Shown piece after piece: positions 35,730 to 43,466 of a stretch of 64,000 nucleotides of DNA; within the stretch, counting starts at the first letter, position 1, and each line of letters opens with the position of its first letter. This DNA comes from Chryseobacterium joostei. Its GTDB lineage: Bacteria > Bacteroidota > Bacteroidia > Flavobacteriales > Weeksellaceae. Location of the stretch: the NCBI RefSeq assembly GCF_003815775.1, contig NZ_CP033926.1:1240001-1304000 (forward strand), given 5' to 3'. Made by a program: the position numbers and the translations under genes. Below the pieces are notes generated by a model, which was not told where the DNA came from, did no database searches, and saw nothing but the letters and a program-made list of their open reading frames with translations.

Positions 35730-36032
35730 TCAAAAAAGAGGTTTACAGTTAGCTTCAAATTCCTCAATTATCATCGACTCAAATAGGTCAAAATGATGTG
35801 AAAGTATATTGTCGAGGTAGGCATAGAGAGGGATCTTATCTCCGCCAATGATTTGGGCAATCCGGGATAAACGTTGGTGGTACTCTTCCCGCAAATAGAT
35901 ACTTTTTTCACCTCTTTTTTCCATATTTTTTTTGTCTAGGAACAACTTTTCATATGTTCCCTTAGCAATTCCTGTTTCTTGATTTACCTTAATAGTAACT
36001 TCAACTTTGTTTTGTGTCTTTTTCATTGTCAA
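35730..36032 (-). CDS. DUF3408 protein (TraC-like)
   Basis: 100 residues. The C-terminal 65 residues (EKSIYLREEYHQRLSRIAQIIGGDKIPLYAYLDNILSHHFDLF) have the strand-helix-helix layout of DUF3408 and are related to the same part of the neighbouring 133-aa protein. Such proteins resemble ribbon-helix-helix DNA binders that accompany ParA-like TraA. The stop of the upstream paralogue lies one base before its start. Confidence 0.75.
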   Translation of the reverse strand: MTMKKTQNKVEVTIKVNQETGIAKGTYEKLFLDKKNMEKRGEKSIYLREEYHQRLSRIAQIIGGDKIPLYAYLDNILSHHFDLFESMIIEEFEANCKPLF

Positions 36033-36434
36033 TTATATTATCGGTTTAAAGCGGTCATTAAAGTAATCAGTGATGTCACCCCCAAATTCCCTGAAATGAT
36101 ATTCCAAAATATTGTCTATGTAAGAGTACAGCGTTACTTTATCTTCCCTTGTCAATTGTACGATCCGAAGCAAACGTTCATGGAATTCCGATCGAATGTA
36201 TACAACCTTACCACTTCTTCCCGAAGGAAAACGGTTGACCAGAAACGTTTCTTCATAATCAACTTTCTTAGCTAATGATGATTTTGCCCGTTCGCGGGGT
36301 TTACTCTCTTTTGGTTCATCCTGTTTATCGATAATCTTATCTAGAGTCGGCTCATCCCCACTCATAATCTGCATGAGATAATCTTCATCGACGACAGGTC
36401 TGTCAAAATCTTTTCGTTCCTTTCCTCTTGCCAT
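36033..36434 (-). CDS. DUF3408 protein (TraB-like)
   Basis: 133 residues with a charged, disordered first half and a DUF3408 C-terminal half (VVYIRSEFHERLLRIVQLTREDKVTLYSYIDNILEYHFREFGGDI). Tandem paralogue of the next gene, presumably from duplication. Directly downstream of the ParA-like gene, hence a likely ParB-like or adaptor partner. Confidence 0.78.
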   Translation of the reverse strand: MARGKERKDFDRPVVDEDYLMQIMSGDEPTLDKIIDKQDEPKESKPRERAKSSLAKKVDYEETFLVNRFPSGRSGKVVYIRSEFHERLLRIVQLTREDKVTLYSYIDNILEYHFREFGGDITDYFNDRFKPII

Positions 36435-36445
36435 TTCTTTAAAAT

Positions 36446-37213
36446 TTATAGGTGAATGATCTTTAGAAACTCCGTTATAAATAGGTCAAAGCGGGTAACC
36501 TTCAATAGCTGCAATTCAGCTGGTAGCAGACTGGATCGAAAAACGTAATTAATCGTATCATCCGTCTCTTTTCTAAACCGCTTACTATCCCGAATACCTG
36601 TTTTCATCATAAGTAGACCAAGCTCCTCGATCACCTCTTGGTATGCATTGTAGAGACCTGTCTTTTCACGTCCATCAACTTGGTTCCAAAACAGCCAGAG
36701 GGCTAGCCTTTCGTTCTCATCATCTGAGGGAGGAAGTTGAAGAAAGGCCTTACTGAATGCAAGTGTACTCTCCACGACAAGACGATCAGCAGTGATCGGA
36801 GAAAAAATAAAATCCATCGACTTTAACGCGGTTAACACGCCTTTTGTATTGGCTGTACCCGGTAAATCAAAGAATATAATATCTGGCTCAACAGAAAGCT
36901 GACTTATATTCTCTAAAGCTGTTTCCAGAGCTATATCCGCCTTACTCTTAATAATCGGGTAAGCTTTCTTATTAATGGTCTGGAATTGCTTCATAGCTGC
37001 CTTCTTGTGATATTCACTATTCATGATACTTACTCTATCTCTTTCTCGCATATTACTCAGACTATGCTGTGGGAAGTCACAGTCCATAACCAAAACATTA
37101 AAACCTAATCGATAATGCAGCACACTTGCCAGCAAAGTTGTGATTGTGGACTTCCCCACTCCTCCTTTTTGAGTATAAATGCTGACCTTTAAAGTTTTCT
37201 TCTTTTTTTCCAT
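36446..37213 (-). CDS. traA: ParA-family ATPase TraA
   Basis: 255 residues. Deviant Walker A KGGVGKST near residue 16, Walker A' with PDIIFFDLPG near residue 128. Known ParA relatives position DNA or protein cargo; in these elements TraA lies at the head of the tra genes beside oriT. Two DUF3408 genes follow. An inverted repeat (37312-37323) and an 8-bp repeat array (37431-37470) upstream may be its binding sites or operator. Confidence 0.9.
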   Translation of the reverse strand: MEKKKKTLKVSIYTQKGGVGKSTITTLLASVLHYRLGFNVLVMDCDFPQHSLSNMRERDRVSIMNSEYHKKAAMKQFQTINKKAYPIIKSKADIALETALENISQLSVEPDIIFFDLPGTANTKGVLTALKSMDFIFSPITADRLVVESTLAFSKAFLQLPPSDDENERLALWLFWNQVDGREKTGLYNAYQEVIEELGLLMMKTGIRDSKRFRKETDDTINYVFRSSLLPAELQLLKVTRFDLFITEFLKIIHL

Positions 37214-37311
37214 TGCTTATATATTATTAATCATTTTACCATTTAACCCCAAAAGCGGGAATGCAGAAACATATTTTATCTCTTTACTTCGACAATTGCA
37301 GTGTGTAATAC

Positions 37312-37323
37312 CTTGTATACAAG
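37312..37323. promoter_or_regulatory. Perfect 12-bp palindrome upstream of traA
   Basis: CTTGTATACAAG, 99 bases before the traA start; possible operator or parS-like site. No protein is assigned to it. Confidence 0.5.
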
Positions 37324-37430
37324 TTGTTATATTACTTTTTATATGATTACCAAGGTGGAAATATGACCATAAATGAAAATGTAAAATCATTCACAGGTAG
37401 ATACAAAAGACATTTTGCCAACTTTACCGC

Positions 37431-37470
37431 TTTTACGCTTTTACACTTTTATGTTTTTATGTTTTTAAAA
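37431..37470. repeat. Iteron-like array of five 8-bp repeats
   Basis: Consecutive units TTTTACGC, TTTTACAC, TTTTATGT, TTTTATGT, TTTTAAAA with an 8-base period. It lies in the non-coding region between traA and mobA. Suits a protein-binding array for partition or transfer initiation. Confidence 0.6.
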
Positions 37471-37620
37471 CCTAATACTTTTATTACCTACTTATTGACA
37501 TATTACATTCCTGACCAAAATGCAGGTTTACCAATCTTCCCCATTTGTTGTAAAGGAAAACAGTTTTAATAGGCATTAATGCTATCAGGGACATACTAAC
37601 CTATCTTTTCCGAAATTGAC

Positions 37621-37842
37621 TTAATCCTTTTAGGATTAACTTCTACTGTAGTATTTTTTTTATTTCTGTTCCCGTGAACAGAGCAAGTTGTGTTTTGAGT
37701 GCCTCAAAACTCGTTTTGTGCCCCAAAACGACTTGCTCCTGCCGAGAGCTCAGTACATCCTCCGAAGTCGGATGTACTATTTGAATATTTTATTAATTAT
37801 TGTATTCTTTTCGGCTATCAAACGCCGACTTAGGAAAGAATA
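37621..37842. other. Origin-of-transfer-like region with nested inverted repeats
   Basis: Five dyads crowd this gap just before the relaxase genes. TTAATCC/GGATTAA (37621-37639). A cloverleaf: outer arms GAGCAAGT (37681-37688) and ACTTGCTC (37731-37738) enclosing GTTTTGAG/CTCAAAAC (37692-37710) and CGTTTTG/CAAAACG (37712-37730). AGTACATCC/GGATGTACT (37752-37778). TATTCTTT/AAAGAATA (37803-37842) enclosing TCGGC/GCCGA. Such structures and the position next to mobA-mobB are typical of oriT; the nick site itself cannot be placed. Confidence 0.65.
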
Positions 37843-37894
37843 AGCAAAAACGTGGTTTGTTGCTTTCAAAACAGATAAGTTTTGTCAAAAAGAT

Positions 37895-38320
37895 ATGAAT
37901 GCACAACACAAAGGCGGGAGAAATCCAAAATTAAACAGGGCGGTACACCGCTATGTTTTCAGATTAACAGAAACAGAAAACACAAGGTTTCTATCACTTT
38001 TTGAGCAGAGCGGATTGGATACAAAAGCAAAGTTTATTGTATCACTATTATTTGAGAGACGCATAAAATCAATTAAAATAGATGCTGGCGCAAATGAATA
38101 CACAACCAAATTATCGCATTTCTTCGCACAATTCAGAGCCATTGGTGTAAATTACAATCAGGTAGTGAAGGTGATACATACGAACTTCAGTGATAAAAAA
38201 ACGATACTATATGTTGGTAAATTGGAAAAGTACACCCTTGAATTAGCCAACTTATGTAAGGAAATACTGATTCTCACCAAACAGTTTGAAACAGAGTACC
38301 TGCTAAAAAAAGAAAATTAA
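37895..38320 (+). CDS. mobA: Mobilisation accessory protein MobA
   Basis: 141 residues: an N-terminal ribbon-helix-helix-like segment (NRAVHRYVFRLTETENTRFLSLFEQSG) and a helical C-terminal half (YTTKLSHFFAQFRAIGVNYNQVVKVI), the layout of relaxosome proteins that help the relaxase bind oriT. Its last base overlaps the relaxase start (TAATG), so the two are coupled. oriT-like repeats lie immediately upstream. Confidence 0.85.
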   Translation: MNAQHKGGRNPKLNRAVHRYVFRLTETENTRFLSLFEQSGLDTKAKFIVSLLFERRIKSIKIDAGANEYTTKLSHFFAQFRAIGVNYNQVVKVIHTNFSDKKTILYVGKLEKYTLELANLCKEILILTKQFETEYLLKKEN

Positions 38321-39597
38321 TGGTCGCAAAAATAGGAAGAGGAACTAATATCTATGGCGCTTTACTGTACAACCAAGGCAAAGTACTCAATAATAATGGC
38401 GAGATTTTGCACCTTCATCATATGAAGGAAACTGCTGACGGAAATTATACGGCAATGCAACTCTTAACTTCTTTTGCCCCTTATTTACTGGCAAATAAAA
38501 ACACCGAGAAAACGGCACTTCATATTTCACTTAATCCAGATCCAAACGATAGTATTTCTGATGAGGACTATATAAAGATTGCTGAGGAATACATGCAGAA
38601 ATTGGGCTATGGCGAACAACCTTATGTCGTCTTCAAGCATACTGACATCGAACGTACGCATATACACATTGTATCAACAACAGTTGATTGTAAGGGTATT
38701 AAAATTCCGGATTCATTTGAAAAGAAAAAATCAATGGATATCTGTAGAGAACTCGAAACAAAGTTTAACCTATCTCCTGCAACAGAAAAGCAGTTTGGCG
38801 ATCCCAGCATCCCATTAAATCCAGTTCATTACATGACAGGAAGCATTAAAGCTCAGATCGCATCTATTGTTCGTTATCTTCCCAAGTACTACCATTTCCA
38901 GACCTTAGGAAGTTATAATGCATTGTTGTCACTTTTTAATATAACGTCTGAGTACATCAAAAAGGAACACCGAGGGGAAATCAAAGAGGGATTGGTGTAT
39001 TTCGCTACAGATGAAAATGGGAATAAAGTAAGCAATCCCTTTAAATCTTCATTGTTTGGTAAACAGTCTGGCCTAAAAGAACTCAGAGCGCATTTTGATA
39101 AAAGCAAGGAAAAGAGCGCATCAGCAAAATCTTCGCTTACGCAAATTATAGTGCAAGCAATGCAGCTAAATTCAAACGAAAAGACCTTTAAGGAATATTT
39201 GATCCAACATGGAATTAACACTGTTATCAGGAGAAATGAGCAAGACCGAATTTACGGCATTACCTTCATAGACCATAATACAAGGAATGTGTTTAACGGT
39301 TCCCAACTAGGAAAGCAATTCTCAGCGAATGCCTTTCAAGAACTATTTTCTAGTCACGACTTAAAACTGAACCAAAATAAAATAGTACAGCCAATTATTA
39401 TTAATCAGACAAATTCAACTAATAATACGGCCACATCAGATAACTTACATCCGTTTTTTGATTTTATGGTAAATCTTTCTAACATTGATGGTTTTGGGTT
39501 CCTCGAATCACTACTCACTGGCACATTTGCCGAAGATTCCGAAGAGCAAGCATTTGAATATCAGATGAAGAAAAAACGAAAAAAACGCCCCACCTGA
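38320..39597 (+). CDS. mobB: Relaxase/mobilisation nuclease MobB
   Basis: 425 residues. The N-terminal relaxase domain shows the metal-binding histidine motif HIHIVSTTV (about residues 113-121) preceded by ALHISLNPDP, and a tyrosine near the start (IYGALLYNQGKV) that may serve in strand transfer. The C-terminal third is variable and ends in a basic RKKRKKRPT-like tail. Nicks oriT and pilots the strand through the channel. Confidence 0.92.
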   Translation: MVAKIGRGTNIYGALLYNQGKVLNNNGEILHLHHMKETADGNYTAMQLLTSFAPYLLANKNTEKTALHISLNPDPNDSISDEDYIKIAEEYMQKLGYGEQPYVVFKHTDIERTHIHIVSTTVDCKGIKIPDSFEKKKSMDICRELETKFNLSPATEKQFGDPSIPLNPVHYMTGSIKAQIASIVRYLPKYYHFQTLGSYNALLSLFNITSEYIKKEHRGEIKEGLVYFATDENGNKVSNPFKSSLFGKQSGLKELRAHFDKSKEKSASAKSSLTQIIVQAMQLNSNEKTFKEYLIQHGINTVIRRNEQDRIYGITFIDHNTRNVFNGSQLGKQFSANAFQELFSSHDLKLNQNKIVQPIIINQTNSTNNTATSDNLHPFFDFMVNLSNIDGFGFLESLLTGTFAEDSEEQAFEYQMKKKRKKRPT

Positions 39598-39675
39598 TAA
39601 TCGCCAGCAAAAGCGTCAGAAAGATGGTACAGCCTACAAAAAACCGTAAGTGGCCCACATTTCCTGAATACGGTC

Positions 39676-39921
39676 TTATAATCTCTCTGCCATATATGAA
39701 CTTTTATGGACGCGATCCTGCCATATTTCATCGCACCAATATCCCAGTTCATCATTCCACCATACAAGCCCGTGAAAATTACTGGCCGTAAATTCAGCAC
39801 AGTAATTCTTTCCCTGTATCCACGATGCCACATTATAATCCACCTCATTATCAAAATTTGAAAAGACCGACCATTTTTGGTATATAACAAACTTTTTAGG
39901 TATCCTCAAATCTACTTTCAT
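39676..39921 (-). CDS. Small unknown protein, 81 aa
   Basis: Tryptophan-rich soluble protein (LVWWNDELGYWCDEIWQD) lying between the relaxase and coupling-protein genes but on the opposite strand. Not recognised. The amino-acid pattern is protein-like, while the competing frame at 39561-39890 gives an unlikely composition. Followed upstream by another small minus-strand gene. Confidence 0.45.
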   Translation of the reverse strand: MKVDLRIPKKFVIYQKWSVFSNFDNEVDYNVASWIQGKNYCAEFTASNFHGLVWWNDELGYWCDEIWQDRVHKSSYMAERL

Positions 39922-39985
39922 AAATGACCTATAATTTTTATTGACTGAATTCCCAAAAATGTAGACGATTAGGCTAACTTGGATA

Positions 39986-40240
39986 TCATAACCTATAACG
40001 AAGAGCTATTTGGCGCCAGATGTCTTCTGCCAGATCCTTATCTTCGCCATGTGCAAAATGCCATTTTCCATCTCGCTTAATAAGAGTCTGAACCAGCCCA
40101 TCTAATAAAACAGAAAATTCTTCTTGGTCCTTCGTTAAATCTTTTTTCAATAAAACAATCTGGAAATCACGGTTTTTAAATGTAATCCTAAAAGTCTGCT
40201 TATTAAAATGTTCTTCATATTGTCCGATTGTATCCAGCAT
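39986..40240 (-). CDS. Small unknown protein, 84 aa
   Basis: Compact alpha/beta protein (FNKQTFRITFKNRDFQIVLLKKD...SVLLDGLVQTLIKRDGKWHFAHGEDKDLAEDIWRQIALRYRL). The last half resembles small conserved proteins common on Bacteroidetes mobile elements, but no family can be named. Likely co-transcribed with the 81-aa gene 64 bases downstream. Confidence 0.55.
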   Translation of the reverse strand: MLDTIGQYEEHFNKQTFRITFKNRDFQIVLLKKDLTKDQEEFSVLLDGLVQTLIKRDGKWHFAHGEDKDLAEDIWRQIALRYRL

Positions 40241-40471
40241 GATAATATATTTACTTTCGAAATTCTTTTTAATAATATGAATTTTGTCTCAAAATAGAAA
40301 TTCTCTGAAAATATTCCAATTTTAAAAACCCACATTCAAACCAATTTTTCGTGTCTCTAAAAACTTGTTTTTATCCTTGATATAAGACATTACAGGACAA
40401 CTTATACCGCTTGGAACAACTTCCCAAATTTTCATCCGCAGAGATAATATCTATGGTGAAAATTTTCACTT

Positions 40472-42457
40472 ATGCAAGAAGACGATTTGCGAGGATTAGC
40501 CAAAATTATGGCCTTTATGCGTGCGGTTAGTATCCTATTGGTACTTATGAATTTCTACTGGTTCTGTTATTCTTTTTTCTACGATCAGGGATGGACACTT
40601 GAGGTTCTGGAAAGGATATTAAAGAACTTTCAAAGGACAGCCGGCCTGTTCGACAATTCGCAATATAGCAAAGTATTTGCATTGATCTTATTGGCGCTCA
40701 GCTGCCTTGGGACCAAAGGTGTAAAAAATGAAAAAATTAAATGGAAAAACATTTACATATGCCTGATATCCGGTTCAGTTCTTTTTCTTTTAAATTTTCC
40801 ACTCCTTAAAATTTCCAATCCTCTGTATATGCTTACCACTTCAGCGGGATTTGTCCTGCTGATGGTAGCTGGCTTATGGATGAGCAGACTCCTAAAAAAC
40901 AGGTTAATGGACGACCCTTTTAACAACGAAAATGAAAGTTTCATGCAGGAAACCCGCCTTATCGAAAATGAATACTCCGTTAATCTACCTACAAAATTCT
41001 ATTATCAAGGAAAATGGAACGATGGATGGATAAATGTTGTTAATCCTTTCCGTGCTGCAATAGTCGCCGGTACTCCAGGATCAGGAAAAAGTTATGCTAT
41101 TATAAACAATTATATCAAGCAGCACATTGAGAAAGGATTCTCTATGTATGTATTCGATTTCAAATTCGACGATCTTTCATTAATCGTATATAACCATTTG
41201 TTAAAACATTATGATAAGTATAACGTCAAACCACAGTTTTACGTCTTAAACTTTGATGATCCACGTCGCAGTCATCGATGTAATCCTTTAAGCCCCTCAT
41301 TTTTGAGTGATATTTCCGATGCGTACGAATCTGCGTATACGATAATGTTAAATTTAAACAGGACATGGATTCAGAAACAGGGAGATTTTTTTGTAGAATC
41401 ACCCATCATTCTTCTCGCCTCCATTATTTGGTTCCTCAAGATATATCAAAACGGTATCTATTGTACGTTTCCCCATGCCATTGAACTTCTGAATAAGAAA
41501 TACTCCGATCTATTTACGATTCTGACAAGCTATCCAGAACTTGAGAACTACTTAAGCCCTTTTTTGGATGCGTGGGAAGGTGGAGCGCAAGACCAGCTAC
41601 AGGGTCAGATCGCATCCGCAAAAATACCATTATCAAGAATTATATCTCCAAAATTATATTGGGTAATGACCGGAGATGATTTTTCACTTGACATAAATAA
41701 TCCAAATGAACCCAAGATCTTATGTGTTGGTAGTAACCCGGACAGGCAAAATATATATTCCGCTGCGCTAGGACTTTATAATTCAAGAATTGTTCGTCTA
41801 ATCAATAAAAAAAAGCAGCTAAAGTGCTCCCTGATTATCGATGAGCTACCCCAAATTTATTTTCGAGGCTTGGATAACTTGATTGCCTCCGCCAGAAGTA
41901 ATTTAATATCCGTATGCTTGGGATTACAAGACTTTTCAATGTTAACGAGAGATTATGGCGATAAAGAATCTAAAGTAATCCAAAATATAGTAGGTAATAT
42001 TTTCGCGGGACAAGTGGTTGGCGACACTGCAAAAACATTGTCAGAAAGGTTCGGGAAAATTGTACAAAAAAGACAATCCATCAGTATAAACAGAAATGAT
42101 ACCAGTTCTTCGATTTCCACACAGCTCGATAGTTTGATTCCTGCATCAAAGATTTCAACCTTATCACAGGGTATGTTCGTCGGAGCCGTAGCGGACAATT
42201 TTGGTGAAAAAATAGAACAAAAGATATTTCACGCCCAGATCATAGTCGATACAGAAAAGGTAGCTAATGAAACGAAAAATTATAAGCCTATTCCACAGAT
42301 ACGATCCTTTCTATCCGAATCTGGGGCAGATATTATGGAACAGGAAATTAACGAAAATTACCGGCAGATAAAATTGGATGTTTCGATTATAATTTCGAAC
42401 GAATTGACGAGAATTGAAAATGATCCTGAACTGGCTCATTTAATCCGACAGGAATGA
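40472..42457 (+). CDS. mobC: Type IV coupling protein MobC (VirD4/TraG-like)
   Basis: 661 residues. Three hydrophobic segments in the first 145 residues anchor it in the inner membrane; Walker A GTPGSGKS near residue 204 and Walker B LIIDELPQI near residue 456. It links the relaxosome to the mating channel and powers DNA transfer. Separated from mobB by two small opposite-strand genes. Confidence 0.92.
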   Translation: MQEDDLRGLAKIMAFMRAVSILLVLMNFYWFCYSFFYDQGWTLEVLERILKNFQRTAGLFDNSQYSKVFALILLALSCLGTKGVKNEKIKWKNIYICLISGSVLFLLNFPLLKISNPLYMLTTSAGFVLLMVAGLWMSRLLKNRLMDDPFNNENESFMQETRLIENEYSVNLPTKFYYQGKWNDGWINVVNPFRAAIVAGTPGSGKSYAIINNYIKQHIEKGFSMYVFDFKFDDLSLIVYNHLLKHYDKYNVKPQFYVLNFDDPRRSHRCNPLSPSFLSDISDAYESAYTIMLNLNRTWIQKQGDFFVESPIILLASIIWFLKIYQNGIYCTFPHAIELLNKKYSDLFTILTSYPELENYLSPFLDAWEGGAQDQLQGQIASAKIPLSRIISPKLYWVMTGDDFSLDINNPNEPKILCVGSNPDRQNIYSAALGLYNSRIVRLINKKKQLKCSLIIDELPQIYFRGLDNLIASARSNLISVCLGLQDFSMLTRDYGDKESKVIQNIVGNIFAGQVVGDTAKTLSERFGKIVQKRQSISINRNDTSSSISTQLDSLIPASKISTLSQGMFVGAVADNFGEKIEQKIFHAQIIVDTEKVANETKNYKPIPQIRSFLSESGADIMEQEINENYRQIKLDVSIIISNELTRIENDPELAHLIRQE

Positions 42458-42573
42458 TTTCAATACGATGAAGGATAACCCGAGAGCATAGGCTGAGAAT
42501 GTACCCTCCTATCTCCCACTGATCATAACGAACCTACCATTTACCAATAGAAATTAAAAAAAATAAATTTAAT

Positions 42574-43416
42574 ATGGATTCAATCAAACCTAAACAATCT
42601 ACAACTAAAACCTTATATCACGGAACCAACAGCGATTTTAATGAATTTTCACTAGAATATCTAGGCCAAAATACAGATAGAGACAATTGTCATCGGGGTA
42701 TTCATTTAACGGAGGAAATTGGTATAGCACAACTTTTTGGTGAAAAAGTTTTTGAGTGTCAGGTTCACCTAAAAAAATGCCTGAATTTGGATGATGTCTT
42801 TGGCTGCACTGACCAAGCACCCGACATTGTTAATATTATATTTGAAGAGGATATTACCGATCCTAATGAAGCATTGGAATTTATAGATGATAATATCGGA
42901 TTAGGGGAATATATGGAATTTATGGAAGCCTTTAACTCACAAGATAACCTCAATATGTTTAAAGAACGTGGTTACGATCATATTATAGCTGGATTCGCCA
43001 GGGATAAAGTAGAATATTGCATTTTTGAACCTGCTGAAATTTCAATTCTTCATAAGGATTTTATTTCTCTTTTTCCAAAGAATGCGTACCTTTCCGTATT
43101 GCCAGCGAATTCCCGTCAGATTGAAAATATTTTAAAAGCTCTACAATCAAAGAATGATCGGGAATTAAATATCCTGTATAAGCAACTGCTTAAAAATATC
43201 AATAGTATTCCCAACAAAATAGACGGTTTTGAAATAGATAATATTAAAAAACTAAAGATACTGGCTGGGAAAGATAATACAGAAGGTTCTCTGTGCTATT
43301 CTATAAATAAGGGGAAACTATATCGAGAGTTGCCTGGTACGCTGGACGGAAAATCACCGGTTCTAAAGCTGTCTGCCGATAAAGTCAAAAAGAACGGCTT
43401 AGGAATCTCACGATAA
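42574..43416 (+). CDS. ADP-ribosyltransferase-fold protein (DUF3990/ART-PolyVal-like)
   Basis: 280 residues. The N-terminal half (KTLYHGTNSDFNEFSLEYLGQNTDRDNCHRGIHLTEE...AQLFGEKVFECQVHLKKCLNLDD) has the H-G-T start, FxE/LG stretch and later YCIFEPAEI strand of the DUF3990 fold, which is related to ADP-ribosyltransferases. The C-terminal half is unrecognised. ART domains like this are known as polyvalent proteins carried into recipients by conjugative elements and phages to blunt defences. It sits between mobC and the giant methylase/helicase, which is another polyvalent-type protein. Confidence 0.7.
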   Translation: MDSIKPKQSTTKTLYHGTNSDFNEFSLEYLGQNTDRDNCHRGIHLTEEIGIAQLFGEKVFECQVHLKKCLNLDDVFGCTDQAPDIVNIIFEEDITDPNEALEFIDDNIGLGEYMEFMEAFNSQDNLNMFKERGYDHIIAGFARDKVEYCIFEPAEISILHKDFISLFPKNAYLSVLPANSRQIENILKALQSKNDRELNILYKQLLKNINSIPNKIDGFEIDNIKKLKILAGKDNTEGSLCYSINKGKLYRELPGTLDGKSPVLKLSADKVKKNGLGISR

Positions 43417-43466
43417 ACCATTAATTGTACAGCAATTCACATTTTTCTTCTAAAGGAACTTTAAAA

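Noticed and set aside
37324..37569. Plus-strand reading frame of 81 codons between traA and mobA
   Set aside because: Much of it is the translation of the 8-bp iteron array and flanking AT-rich DNA; no start context and an implausible composition.
39561..39890. Minus-strand reading frame of 109 codons overlapping the relaxase 3' end
   Set aside because: It conflicts with the more protein-like 81-codon frame at 39676-39921 and overlaps the relaxase coding end; treated as a shadow frame.
42475..42545. TPP-riboswitch-like words (GGCTGAGAATGTACCC ... CTGATC) between mobC and the ART-like gene
   Set aside because: The upstream GGGGTGC partner and the downstream GGATAATGCCAGCGTAGGGA-type box are missing, and the next gene has no link to thiamine. 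Taken as chance similarity.
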